A stretch of DNA of 64,000 nucleotides from Bolinopsis microptera (GCF_026151205.1 NC_087083.1:5372460-5436459); one strand, 5' to 3'. Shown: positions 20,283-34,068, counted from the stretch's first letter. The notes: generated from the sequence alone by a model not told the origin. Made by a program: numbers and translations.

Positions 20283-21690
20283 GTCGGCGTTTTACTGTTG
20301 CAGACTGTATCACTTGCACTGTTCTATTGCACTTGCAGTACTCCTGCACTGTAGCTCTGTGTCCCTGACTACACCGTGGTTTACACTGCCCCTCAACTAC
20401 AATCTTAAGTAACTTTAGTTCCGGCACTCTTTGGCCATTAAAATAACCAACTCCAATGAAACCCCGTGTAGCTACGTTCTGCTACATCCATGCTAGCACC
20501 ACCCAGCTACCACCAGTTTACTCTAAATCTAGCTATTTCTAGTAACTTTTCAATGCTATCTCCAGCTCTACCCCGACCCTGGCAATGACATATGGGGGTT
20601 ATTCGAGGTATCTGGCATAGCAAACGAAGCGGCATGCGCATTCACAATACAAAAAAGCCACAGTGGGGGCACAGTGAATGATGGAAGGTATATTTACACT
20701 CGCTTCCTATACCCCCCTATAATACCGGGCCTCTTGCGAGTTGCGAGAGTGACAAAAAGTGCACAGTTAAAAGAAACCCCTGTGAGAAATCGCATTTCTT
20801 GCACAACTGGGTCTAATTATAGAGGTAAATAAGAGGTCCGGTACATTCAGATACCCGGTATAGATTGGCAAGATTGACGGTACAGAGGTTTTGATCATTG
20901 AAATCAATAAAATGATAGTACAGCAGGTAAAATCGGTTCGATCTTAAATGGTCCTTTTGTGCTGTTTCTTTATGTGGAATTTGTGGAATAAAAGCTGTAT
21001 TGTAATTAGTTATGAAACTCTAATATTGTGTGGTTAACCTTTTTCAGGTTCAGCCCTTTCCGCTAAGCTATTCCTAATTACTAAAATGTCGAGATTTACC
21101 GAACTCCAACTTCAAATATTGATAATTTTAGTATTCCCCAATCTCAAAATCTTCGAAGTTTTTCTGCAAAGCATTTTTATCCACGTTTCATGCAATTCGA
21201 TCACTTTTGGCGGAATAAAAATATTTTTAAATTTTCAAACTTTTTTCCAAGTCTCGAAAAAAATTTTTAAGTGAAAAATTTTTGAAGTTTTTCTAAAAAC
21301 TACATTTCTCCGTGTTTCAAACGATTTCAATCATTTTGAGCCAATAAAAAATTTTCAAATTTTTTGGTGATTAACTAATTGGTAATTATACAATTAGCTG
21401 ATTGTCCAATGTAAAAATTTTTCACACAAAAGTTTTACTCCTTGATAAGATAAACATTTTAGGTTAATTTGCAGCCTTTTACGACGTTCACAACTAAAGA
21501 TATTTGGCAAACCAGACAGGTGGTACAAAGGTGGTAAAAAGTGGTAAAAGTGGTGTTTCTGTTGAGATACAAAATTGGCAACAAGTCTAATTATGTTCGT
21601 AGGGGTCTTAACTACCATATTCCGTTGAGAAATCCTTGTGAACATTCAAATCCAACGGAACCCTTAAATCGACCACTTTTCCCCTTACTA
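20283..21690 (-). repeat. Foldback element, right arm
   Basis: Reverse complement of 18411-19795. Its inner edge is preceded (20215-20281) by a diverged direct copy of its own segment at about 20470-20537 (acgttctgctac...ccacccagct). Confidence 0.9.
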
Positions 21691-21693
21691 TTA

Positions 21694-22172
21694 GTTACAA
21701 TTTCAAATTTAAGATCTTTCATTTTTATACGATTCCTTGATCCCTGTGACTATCATGATATCATAATATTATTATTAAGCTTTAGTTATTATTTAATGTT
21801 TAATGTTACATTTGATTTTGATGTTACATTAAACATCAGTTACCAATTTGTCACAAATTCATTTCCCTGTAAAATTTGTTCAAATTAATTCATAATTGAT
21901 GTGAAGAAAATAGGAGTATATTTTTGATTTTGTAATTGGTGTCACACGCTGACGTGGGCACGCTGTAGAACTAGACCTGCCGCGCACGAGTGCACAGCAG
22001 CTGTATCGTGCCTTACTGCCTTAATACTAATAGCATTCGCTACGATACTAGTGAAACGACAAATACAATGGGGTCAATTAGTGAAACGACAATGGGGATT
22101 GGGGGTCACGACGTGATATTACTGGGCCGCGCTCAGCCTGTCATTCCGCCTTATTTTATTATATGTCAATGA
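21694..22172. other. Intergenic, no feature recognised
   Basis: Unique AT-rich sequence with a short repeat (agtgaaacgac) near 22048-22090. No gene supported. Confidence 0.4.
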
Positions 22173-22181
22173 ACATAATAG

Positions 22182-22557
22182 AACTCTTACTAATTCGCTC
22201 GCCCAAAAATTTCACGTGACTTTGGTTTTTTATGGTTTTGCAGCCGTACAAAACGGTTTTACATAAACCCTAATCCCAACCCTAACCCTAACCATAACCC
22301 CGAAGCTAACCATAACCCTTACCACAACCTTAACCCTAACCCGGGCCCTAAACAATCGAATTCGCATTTTACTAGCCTGTCACGTGACCAAAACGGTTTT
22401 TTGCCCATAACTCTCCAGGGAAACATTTTAACCCTACGTCATGGGGGATGATTCGGAATCAGCGTCCAAAAATACACCGATCTAGATCACTTTCATGCCC
22501 AAAGGGCCTTTTCACAAGAATTTTCTTAAAATTTGGGCGAGCGATTTAGTAGGAGCG
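22182..22557. mobile_element. 376-bp MITE with 9-bp target duplication
   Basis: Terminal inverted repeats: left ...ttactaattcgctcgcccaaa; right read on the other strand ...ctactaaatcgctcgcccaaa. The flanks carry acataatag at 22173-22181 and 22558-22566, a 9-bp direct repeat as made by MULE-type transposases (an 8-bp hAT-type duplication is also possible). The interior has degenerate CCCTAA runs, two CACGTGAC sites and ggaatcagcgt. No ORF. Confidence 0.75.
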
Positions 22558-22566
22558 ACATAATAG

Positions 22567-23847
22567 CCTGGGGTCCCCAGGTAAGACGTGATACAAATTT
22601 TGTGTAGGTTTATGACCTACCAAGACGCGCGCCAAGTTAATTTAAAAAAGTTAGGGTTAGCAGTTAGGGTTTTAAGATATGATCGAGTTAGGTTGGGGTC
22701 AAAGTGACAAAGTACTAGTAGAGGGTTATTTCGAATAACCCTGTTAAAAATCACGTTACAGTCGAGTGTACAGTGATAAAAGTTAAAACGGGTTTTTTTC
22801 ATTTTTGAAGAAATAAAATACTGTTTTGATAAACGTTCTCTGTCAATAAATACTATATCGATACGCACATTGCAAATGTAACATCAAGACAAAATGTGTT
22901 TACCACCAACATAATTTGAAAGTGTCTCCGCTGACTGTAGCCTAAGGAATTTCTTACATTTATGATTTACCATGGAATGATCGTGAAAATACATTGAAAT
23001 CTGAAACCTCCAAAAATTTAGAATATCGTTTCTCAGTCAGAGACATTTTTGATGCACCCCTAATATGGGGTAAATAATACACACCTGAAACAATCACAAA
23101 ATTCGAGTTAAAACTGCTCGAATTATCAGAAAAGACATTTGTTAGATGGTAAGATTATCTGTTCCTCACAATAAGCCCAAAGATCAAGATAAATGTAAAC
23201 AATCCAGTCTTGTCACAAGTTAAATATACATTAAAACACAAATCAAAACACACGAAAAACAGCAGCAGCAATTAAACTTATATTTTGTTAGTCTTCAGTT
23301 CAAGAAACGTAAATGTTTCATTGATTCACCCAGCGATTAATCCCTCAGGGTTAACGTTCAGCTAGATGGGAAGATCTCAACCAGTGACCAATCTTTGATC
23401 TTAAGGGGGAGGGGGAGGGGGTTCCAACTTTTTGTGAAACTTGTTGATCAACAAACTATAAATTTGTCAAAATCTGGGTTTTGGGTATGTTGAGGTGATT
23501 TGGCATAATTCCTAATTCATAATTGAGCCAAAAAGGCCGGACTAAATATGGGCATGGTTGCACCGCGACTGCGAGCATATTTAGTGGGGATCAGGTTCTA
23601 GTTTGTTGGTCAACACAAACAATTCAGGCAGGACCCCCTCCCCCCACTTAAGACGCCTGACACGGTCTGTCCCTTAATTTAAGACACGGTCTGCCCCCTG
23701 GCCTCAATGACAATATCAGGACACAAGTAAGAAATTCCCATATTCCCAATAAGCCCCGCGCGCATCCCAAGCTTAAAGCGTAGTCATTTCTAGTTACAAT
23801 TTGCCAGAGATCTGATACATGAACATTATTCTTTCTCTTATAGTCCA
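22567..23847. other. Intergenic, 3' flank of the NET gene
   Basis: No coding exon supported. A TTAGGG-like patch (gttagggttagcagttaggg) is at about 22647-22670, a hairpin (gggttatttcgaataaccc) at 22724-22742 and a G-run (ggggga repeated) at 23405-23421. The 3' UTR of the zinc finger gene should lie at the right end, but I saw no clear minus-strand AATAAA close to the stop. Confidence 0.45.
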
Positions 23848-24143
23848 TCACCTCCTGCAAGCACACCGGCTAAATTTAGAGCATTTGGAGTAAGGTTGAT
23901 ATCTGCCGTGAACTTTGGTGAAGCCCCTGTTCTTATCACAGTTCACACAGGTAGGGTTGAGCGGCTGGAGCATGGCCGTGGCCGGGGTTAGTGCCTCAAG
24001 GTCATTCACGTGGGATTTGAGGTGCTTGTAGAGGTCGTCCTTGTCCATGAACTGTCGGTTGCAGGGCCCGACGTGTGACATCCAGTAGCAGTTGTACGAG
24101 CGACGTTGGCCCGATAGGTTGGAGCTACCGCTACTCCAGTTTA
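23848..24143 (-). CDS. NET gene exon 8 (zinc finger)
   Basis: Acceptor acttcctcag, phase 1 in, TGA at 23848-23850. It carries the C-x8-C-x12-H-x3-H finger and RYQPYSK, then a short Cys/Arg ending ([11 protein letters not shown]). A weak donor (AGGAG|GTGATG) just before the stop leaves open a further exon that would extend the C-terminus. Confidence 0.85.
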
Positions 24144-27100
24144 CTGAGGAAGTGTTAGATTTACAATATTTGAATATTAAACCGGTATGAGAATTAGATA
24201 AACGTGTCTGCTTCTACTGCACACCATGGTCCATGACATATACTTAATTTGCACACGATCACAACACATTTCAAGACCATATTACACGTTCATTGTATTA
24301 TCATAAGTTTAGTACAACTGATTGTTCACTAGAACTCCTCGTTCGATCAGATCAATCAACTTAACTGTGTATTGGAGGATTTTTGCAGCCTTTAAATTCT
24401 ATATCAATTATGAAGGCGGGAATCTGTGTCCAAAATTTATTTAAAGATACAGATTGAGACAGCCTTGAACCGACTTCCTAAGCTGTGGACCCAAATAATA
24501 AATTACTCCTTGAAAATAAAATCGTTCCAATTTATCCACCCTGACGGCCATCTAGTTTCGGATCAATTTCATGTCTGATACTTCAAGATCCTCACCATTG
24601 ATTGCCAGGTAATTTCTTCTAATTAATCACGGCGCGTCGGTTTAAGTTTACTTTCCCTACATTACATAAACTAGCCCAGTCTCAGTCCTCACGGAGGACG
24701 AACATAATGACAAGGGTTTGGTAGGAGACTCAAACAGTTGATGTTACACCAAGGTCGAGACCACAAAGAGTGACTACTAATTCATAAACTGCAATTTGTA
24801 AAACTGTCTGAAAGTATAAATAAATAATCTCTTGAGCGAGGTATGATGGCTAGACATGATGGACCGAGTAACGCGTCTTAAAAATCATGCGGAGTATGAG
24901 ACTAGTATGAGTGGAATGTTGGTGGCTGAAGTTCAAAGCACAGAGAGTTTGAAACAGCATAAATAGGCTGGGTAGGCTGAGATAGTCTATAAATAGGCTA
25001 GAAAGTAGAAAGGAAAGGTTGGTTCAACAAATGAAGGAACCGTCACGGAACCGTCAAATGCATCGTTTCATGTCCCTTGGAACGTCCGATTTTAAAGTTT
25101 TATTCGACCTGATTCACCCCATTTAATGCTAAATTTCACTCACGCTTGGCTGGATCTATCAGACTAAAGTACACACTAGCACAATACTATTGAAAGTTTG
25201 ACCGAAAGTAGCGAGATTGCAACAGCACAGAACGGCCAGATCTAGACCTCTAGGACAGACCAAGAAAATAGACCAACAACTCGGTCCACTGTAATGGTAA
25301 ATGACTTTGGTGTAAAAGTTTCAGTATAACTGAGAGATCGGGCAAAGCATCGTTTATAAGACATGGCGGGTGTTACTGTAACAATTACATCCTTAGTCCG
25401 GGATAGGTACAGTCGCGTGGCAGTGTAGTGGTCAGTGGAAGTGTAGTGGTCAAGTACCATTCACAGTTTCATGCTGGTGATGATGTTGGGATTGTACCGC
25501 GTACGTGATTATCAGAGCCTATTATTGAGCTGGTAATTACGGAGATCTAATTGGAATATGATAAATGTCTTGTTTGTTGGAGACAAGTGTATCCATTTTA
25601 CCCCTGTTCTAATTCTAAAATTTTCAAATAACCCTGTTCTGCTTCTAGTTTTAACACTAAAAGTTTCAAATAGACATTGTTAGCAACAATATAACTTATA
25701 AGCAATATAAAAAATCTGAATAAAATTGTAAGTATCTTACTGTTTGTCAGAGTGGAAGTGACAGAGGATGTTTCTCCTTTGCCGCTCAGACAAAATTTCT
25801 GCAGCTTGTTTTCCAGGCTGAAATAAAATTGTTTTATTTAATAGAGAAATCAAATCTGAAGGTTTATCCAATTTCACAAAAACACACGAAAAATGTTCTC
25901 TAATCTCTGTGGAATTCCTGGAAGGAATATCGTTAGTGCTCATCATCATTTCGATAGCATAGTAAATACAAGAAGAATAGAACATCTGCAACCACGCAAA
26001 CTAATCTAATCTAATCTAATTAGATTTTAATTATTAAATCTAATTAGCCAGCAGTCACACACACCTGATAGAAGTTTTGTAAGGATTGAGAAGGTTAAGT
26101 ATGGAGGTATCACAGGGATGAAGTTTGGACAGGCTTGTTGTTGTGCTGCTGGTGCACGTTTTGTTTGGAGGAGGTCCATTACTAGCGCCTCCCCAGTGAA
26201 CCTGAGGTTGGGTTTCTTATTAATTAACTGATAATTAACTTGTTAATTAACTGATAATAATCCTTAATTTCATAGTTATGAGACTGGCAGTGCTGACGGA
26301 GCCTGGTCAGCACTAGCGCGCCGGTTTCTGTGGATACTGGTTTTCTAAAAGAGAGGACTCACAAGAATATGGTCACGCCATGATTTCCATTTTGCTGGAC
26401 TGGCGGTTACATTAAACTTGAGCTAAAGCTCTCATGCGCCGAAACATCCTATTCTGTACTCACTACTCGTGTCGATGGTTTAATCGTTCACTTTACAATT
26501 TCTTTTAAGGCTAGACGATCCTGGTTTCTAGTAAAATATGCGACCTCCACGACTTTGTGCTATATTATATACTGCACCACAAAATGGAAGTGATCGAGTG
26601 CGTCGCAAGTGCACTTGAAGTACTGAGGTAAGTAGTTGCACCAGCAGTAGCACCCAGTAAAGTCCTAATGTCACGTGATACTTTATAGACACGTGACATG
26701 TCACGTGATACTATAGCTGTATAGAGCTAGTTCAAATAATGGAGGATTGTCTAAGTCTGGCTATTTAGCCACCCCGACTATATCATTACCCATCATTATA
26801 TCATGTAGTGAGCATGAAGACCACGTCCTGTAAAAAGTACGAGAATATTATGTACGTTTTCTAACGCGAGAACTACACTACTAGTTCAGGGGCGAGTCTG
26901 GTAAAATAGGAGATCGTTTAACGCTGTGCTCTACTGGACAGTGGACACAGTCGGTCCTATCTAGTGAGGTCGTCTAGACAAACCCCCGTGGTTTCATTGA
27001 GCAGGGGACGATGTTTTAATAGTTTCACTGTTCCTGCATTTTTATTAAATTTAGCTGACGTGGTATTGGGAACGTCTGGGCGACGTTTTATGTTACGGAC

Positions 27101-30100
27101 AAAAATGGTTATAAAGTTTATCTTAAACGTGTGGTCGTCATGATTGTTTCAGTTTGACCAGAATTCTGAATAATCGACATAGTGTCCTCAATAAGAGGGT
27201 CCAGGATAACTATTACACTACATTGCCATTAGATACTGTATTAGATACTGTCCTCACTCGAGTGAAACGAAACAACAACTTAGATTTCAACGGACTATAT
27301 TATAGGGGTGTCCGGTTTTGAAGCTGCTTAGCTTGATATCAATCAGAAATTTCAAAACCTTTCAGAAAATTTATATGACCATTGAAAATTTGATGCCGGG
27401 TCCTTATGTTTGGATGCCGGGTCCGAATCAGATATCGGGTAAATATGTTACATGCTGGGTCCAATAGCAGTCGATGTCGGAAATTTCAAAACTTTTCAGA
27501 AAAATTTAATATTATCTTTCGAATTACCAGAGCTCGAAAATTTGCCAAAACATTGATCACGTAATATGTGAACGACCCCATAGTCAAATGGAAGTGATTA
27601 CCAGTAATAATAAGTAAACGTGAATAGCAAGAACTTACTGTCGAAGTGAGCGGAGTGCCAGGAGGAGAAGATTTTGATGTTACTGGTCGAAATGATGCTT
27701 TCAGATTTCCCGGACTCTTAGGCTCCTCTTTCACGCTTGTAGGTGCTGAAACTTTATTGTATTACTATTTATTGCAAAAGAATTTGCTTTGTTCTACTAA
27801 AATAATAAATATACCACTTAAACAATATAAAGATATTCATAGCGACGAGACTTTCATTTCTCTTGTAACCTCCTGAGTTGTAACTATACAATCCCAATTA
27901 TTCTATAGGTCGTGCAGCGAACAATATCTGGTAAGATGACTGATGTCTTGACTAAGACGCCAACTTATGTAGGATTTTAAAATTAGAATTTATAAAATTA
28001 GGGTACTTAAAATTGGGAGATTCGATTGCTCCACCACTCTCTAGAATGAAAACGTAATAAGTCATTAATAATTTCCAGAAGGAAGGCTGAAGGATGGGAA
28101 GCGAGAATCGACCATCGACCATCGTCGGGTTCCCTAATCAGTAGACAAAAAAGATAACTCCCAAAACCTATTAAATTTATGACAGCTATTGATATATACT
28201 ATTTATATTGTTCCTCGTAATTCGAGACAATAGCGATGTTAAGGTTGATTGATTGGCTTGGTAATAGCTGAGACGGTTGAGTGATCATCCCATCTCGATA
28301 TCCCAGGACCCAGTCTCAAACTCTCACGAGTAGCATTTATCAAAAGCTCCCCAATTATATTATCCCAAAATTCAACTGGTTCATGAAACCTCTCCAACAA
28401 ATGCCTGACCATAATTTGAGTTGAATAGGTCCTGATTGCTCTATTCATAAGTCTGTAGACTGGAGCGGTATAATAGTGGTATTTCAGGTCCGTGTCATGG
28501 TATGTTCACACTGTATTGATCAGAACAATGTCTTATTCTGTGTCACGTGACACTAACAAATTATGATATGAATATTTTAAATGGTTGAGGATTTCTTTTA
28601 TTTGTGCTAGATTACGGTCCACGAATAGGCTAAACCAAAGGGATGAGGTTAATTTTGAAAGGGAAAAAGTCTTCATAACATGAAACATATTGCAATACTG
28701 CCGATAGATCTGGTAACTTGTTGACTACAAACCTATCTGCATCATATACAGACAACTTCTCCTCAAAAGTTTAGTTCCCTTTTATAATCATTAGAATTCT
28801 AAGCAGCTGCCATCATGCATATCCACTAATTATCCACTAATTATCCACTAATTATCCATTAATACTATCCAGGTCTGAAATTAACAAATGACTGATATCT
28901 AATCCCTGTTTACCGTCTCTCCTCTATACAAGCTAGCAGCCATACCCCAGAGGCAGGCATAGCATGCACTTGCTATCCTCTCGTGGGCCACCGCGGCCCA
29001 GCCTCTCTTAAAAAACTCCCTGTTATGCGCTGTTATGCACTGTTATGCCCTGTTATGCGCTGTAAGTTACAGCTGTAAGCAGGTCGAACAGTAGCAGTCC
29101 TCCGGCTTCCTCTCACTTATTTCCTTGTTAATTACACGTGTCCTCGACTTTAATCACACCTCTTCAGTTTCGCCGGAAATTATCATAATTTAAACCCCCT
29201 CCTGGCTGTCATTAACATCAAGTCTGAAGTCTCAGTAGCAGGGCATATAATTTGTGAGAGTCAGTCTGTGCTAATAGTTTACTTTTAACTTGAATCAGAA
29301 CGTGGCGAAAATTAAAACTCACAAGTCTCAAAATGTTACGATTTCTTTGATTTGGGGAGGGAAAACACGAGATGATAGAATTAAGCTCTAGATGACGTCG
29401 TATTTACAGAATATCGGGATACAACTCACCAGGTGACAGTAATATGTGACGGGGAGACAGCTGATACAGTTGATGACTGAACTAAACGTGTTTCACTCGC
29501 TCGTGCAGGTTCAGGTGCAGGTTCAGGTGCAGGTTCAGGTGCAGGTTCAGGTGCAGGTTCAGGTGCAGGTTCAGGTGCAGGTTCAGGTGCAGGTTCAGGT
29601 GCAGGTTCAGGTGCAGGTTCAGGTGCAGGTTCAGGTGTAGGTTCAGGTGCAGGTTCAGGTGCAGGTTCAGGTGTAGGTTCAGGTGCAGGTTCAGGTGTAG
29701 GTTCAGGGGCAGGTTCAGGTGCATTTTATGAATCAAGGTATGATTTTCAAAGGGAAACGTGCAGGAAGATGGTTATAAGATCATCATCATAACGTGGCTG
29801 AGTAATGTTTTAGTGAAACAGGTGAATGATAATTGATCAATACAATGATATATTTTCACCGCTAATCTTCCCTGCAGAGCACGCAACCTAATCCACTTTT
29901 TACACTACTATTATTCACATTGGATCATATAAACTGCTCCCTCACTTATATTATGATAGCGCTGGATGAGAGAAGATACAGTAAATTGTAGTAAGGTGGC
30001 GGATGGAGATCTAAAACATCAGACCATCCCCACTGTGGACAAGGTCTAGACTGATTTGTCAAGAGATAGCTCTCCGAGCTTAACAGTGAAATAATCCGAG

Positions 30101-33100
30101 TTGGATCTGGCTAGACTGCAACAGCTGAACAAGGGGTCACGTGATCGGGATTGGAGGGTGGGGATTGGATGTGAGCTGTGTTAAGACGGTCACGTGGAGA
30201 GGTCTGGGGTGGGTGATTGGAGGGGGTTAGTTTTAGGATAATCACGGGTTCAAAACATCTGATGGCTGAACTTAAGATGATATAACAGTTTACATTAAGG
30301 ATCTCTCAAACACACACACACACACAATCGTACATTGTTCACAATCCATATGGCCGCTTGTTCTCTGAATGGTGGAATACAAGTGGAGAGACAAGAACTC
30401 GTGGTGAATAGGATGATGGCGATATTGTTACCGAACAGCAGGTTTATTCCAGCACAAGGATATGACGGCGGGTTTATTCTTCGAGCACGAGGTCATGTCG
30501 GCGGGTTTATTCTTCGAGCAAAAGGATATGACGGCGGGTTTATTCTTCGAGTACGAGGTCATGACGGCGGGTTTATTCTTCGAGCACTAGGTCATGACGG
30601 CGGGTTTATTCTTCGAGCACTAGGATATGACGGCGGGTTTATTCTTCGAACACAAGGTCATAAAAGTGCGTTCATTCTTTGAGCACGAGGTCATGACAGC
30701 GGGTTTATTGTTCGAGCACGAGGTCATGACGGCGGGTTTATTCTTCGAGCACTAGGTCATGACGTCGGATTTATTCTTCGAGCACGAGGTCATGACGGCG
30801 GGTTTATTCTTCAAGCACTTGGTCATGACGTCGGATTCATTCTTCGAGTACGAGGTCATGACGACGGGTTTATTCTTCGAGCACTAGGTCATGACGACGG
30901 GTTTATTCTTCGAACACAAGGTCATAAAAGCGCGTTCATTCTTTGAGCACGAGGTCATGACGTTGGGTTATTCTTCGAGTAAGAGGTCATGACGACGGGT
31001 TATTCTTCGAGTACTAGGTCATGACGGCGGGTTTATTCTTCGAATACAAGGTCATAAAAGCGCGTTCATTCTTTGAGCACGAGGTCATGACGTTGGGTTA
31101 TTTTTCGAGTACTAGGTCATGACGGCGGGTTTATTCTTCGAGTACTAGGTCATGACGACGGGTTATTCTTCGAGTACTAGGTCATGACGACGGGTTATTC
31201 TTCGAGTACTAGGTCATGACGGCGGGTTTATTCTTCGAGTACTAGGTCATGACGGCGGGTTTATTCTTCGAGTACTAGGTCATGACGACGGGTTATTCTT
31301 CGAGTAAGAGGTCATGACGGCGGGTTTATTCTTCGAGTACTAGGTCATGACGACGGGTTATTCTTCGAGTAAGAGGTCATGACGTCGGATTCATTCTTCG
31401 AGTACTAGGTCATGACGACGGGTTATTCTTCGAGTACTAGGTCATGACGGCGGGTTTATTCTTCGAGTACTAGGTCATGACGACGGGTTATTCTTCGAGT
31501 AAGAGGTCATGACGGCGGGTTTATTCTTCGAGTACTAGGTCATGACGACGGGTTATTCTTCGAGTAAGAGGTCATGACGTCGGATTCATTCTTCGAGTAC
31601 TAGGTCATGACGACGGGTTATTCTTCGAGTAAGAGGTCATGACGACGGGTTATTCTTCGAGTACTAGGTTATGACGACGGGTTTATTCTTCGAGTACTAG
31701 GTTATGACGACGGGTTATTCTTCGAGTAAGAGGTCATGACGACGGGTTATTCTTCGAGTAAGAGGTCATGACGACGGGTTATTCTTCGAGTACGAGGTCA
31801 TGACTGTTATCAATATCATCACTAAACTTCCCGGACAAGCTCTTTCTGCGTTATCCGCGTCGTCGTCCTCTTGGAAGTTTTATCGCCTTTACTCACTCTG
31901 ATCGGCGGCAAAGACTGGTTTATATGGTTTTTACCAGTGACTGTTATACTGTTATGATGTCCGATATATATATATATATACATATACATCACCCAGACGT
32001 CTGGAATATCCCACTATTACAGCTAAATCCTACAATTATATCCTACAGGAGGCGGTAGTGCAGTAGTCGCGCCTCAATTATAAACACCCAGTTCTCTCAA
32101 GCTAATGCCTTATCAGGATTGATGTTCGTCCGGGGGGATGTTGTCGGAGAGATGGGATTATTGCTCTTAGAGTTAATATTTATCGGCGAGACGGTTGGTT
32201 GTGGGGCAATTACGGGATCAAAAAGGCGAACCCTGACAGAATTATGAAGAACTTATTTCAGGGTCTTAGCACTGATATCTTAGTAAATACTTAGTAATTT
32301 GGGGTTATTGCGTGAATGAAAGTGATATTTAATACTCTTAAGTGTCAGAATTCGGAAATGCTCCAATTCCTACCAATTCCAAGTCTAATATGTATTTGAA
32401 TCACCGTAAATGGACCTGCAAAAGACCGTACCAACATTCCAATGTGTTCTACAACAGTACAAGCACTGGTATATGTCGTACACACAATTGTGTAATTTTA
32501 TTCTCAATGAATAGAATCGCAACTCGAGGGTCAAAAACATATTTCAATTATTATCTGAAATTATCAGGACCAATGCAGCTCCGAATAACTTAAGTCGAGG
32601 TAAATTATAGGTTTGAAGAGACAATCAATCGAACTTTGTTTTATGTGATAAAATTTATTTACAAAAAGTTAAAGTAAGAGCTGTGGAGTGTGAAAGATAC
32701 CATGTATGTCATATGTGTATATGGGTGTTTATTGTTTATGTGTATTTATGTTAATATGTATGTATGTAAATGTGTATTGTGTATGTACAATCTATGTATG
32801 AATGTGTTTTTGTACGTGAGTTTTATCACGCGCGTAATCTCCATTATCTAAATATTCCTCCTATTCTCAGACAACACATGATAAACATGTCTCTGACACG
32901 CATTACGTTCTCTCACATTGGTCTAGACTGCCTCTCACTAGTCCACTCTGCTGCAATAAGTGTCAATATCCCTTACCTCCCTCTTCATTACACAGTTCGA
33001 GACAACTCTCACAACGCACGTGGTCCTCTCGGTCACGTGATCTTATTTGACGAGATCACATGACATGTCTACACACGTGGGTTACTACTCTCCCAGTGTG

Positions 33101-34010
33101 TGTGTACCAGGGATGTCGTCACATATTTCCCATTCATCTAACCCGCGTCACCCAAACCACTTGCTCAAACTCCCTCCCTACCCCGCCCGCCGAGTCCCGA
33201 CAGATTGGTGTGCAAACTCCCTCCTGCCTCGCTCCCCGACAGATTGGCATGGCTCGTTTTTAATTGATAGACCAAGGGGTCTAAGAGAGGTATTAATCAA
33301 GTACCTACGTCCCCCGGGCGGACTGTTATACCTTTAGAAATGGTATTCGAGGTGCCAGTGGCATTAGTCTGACCAGTCTACAGTTAAAGGCCTAGCCTTG
33401 GTCCTTGGCCTCCTATTAGCCGTCTCCATAACAGTGGCTGGACGGTATAATTCGGCCCTTAGTTTCGTATCACGGGGGGAAATGTTGTCCGCCATAACAA
33501 GGTAAAATTCCCGATGTGCAGTTAAGTAGTCCGGAAATAATTTCCGTGTATAATCCCCGGAAATAACGTGGCATTCTTGTCGGCATTTCAAGTGTAATTC
33601 TCTTGACATGACATCGGAATTTCAAGTTCAATGCAGATCAGTAAGAATCCTGAGTTTCGTTAGAATCCGTCTGAAGTGTGCGAGTATCGAGGTGAAAGGG
33701 GGACATTGCCTGTCAAACATTAGACGGACCGGAAGTAGCAGTCGAAGAAACGGATAACTGCCGTCTTGTTACGTCACACACCAGTCTATCCCGCTACAAT
33801 AGTGAGTCAGACTGTTTTCAAATAGTCAGATAGAAGACAAGTTTACCAGTCTGTTTTGCGGAGGAGATTGTGACCACCCAACTAGCTTGAATAGTCAGAC
33901 TGCGTTGGAATGACGCTCCAGCCTGCATTTGCCACCCGTACTCGCAATTCTAGTCAGCTACTATTGACGGCTTGTGCAGTGATCCCAATAATACGAGACT
34001 GAGTAAAAGG

Positions 34011-34068
<58 letters not shown>

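Larger units (their letters stand above)
18411..21690. mobile_element. Foldback (long inverted repeat) element, non-autonomous
   Basis: A 3.28-kb palindromic element. The left arm 18411-19795 reads as the reverse complement of the right arm 20283-21690 with few differences and a ~10-bp indel near the tip. The outer tips are tagtaaggggaaaagtgg. It is flanked by TTA on both sides (18408-18410 and 21691-21693), a plausible 3-bp target-site duplication of the kind made by PIF/Harbinger-type elements. The ~490-bp centre (19796-20282) is unique and holds no ORF. No transposase is present, so it would move only in trans. It lies between the two convergent genes. Confidence 0.85.
24144..27638 (-). 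other. Introns 5-7 of the NET gene: no further feature
   Basis: Apart from exons 6 and 7, no coding or RNA gene seen. Three CACGTG sites cluster at 26672-26707, and a ~29-bp direct repeat flanks a gatgccgggtcc cluster at 27345-27508. Confidence 0.4.

Noticed and set aside
28239-28448. 69-codon minus-strand ORF in NET intron 4
   Set aside because: No splice signals that fit the gene model and no family resemblance.
29446-29736. Long Val-Gln and Leu-His-Leu-Asn repeat ORFs
   Set aside because: They are produced by a 12-bp tandem repeat whose period is a multiple of three; no coding context.
30335-30682. 115-codon ORF with GGFILRA repeats
   Set aside because: Its repeats are the 36-bp form of the minisatellite; the frame breaks as soon as 35-bp units appear.
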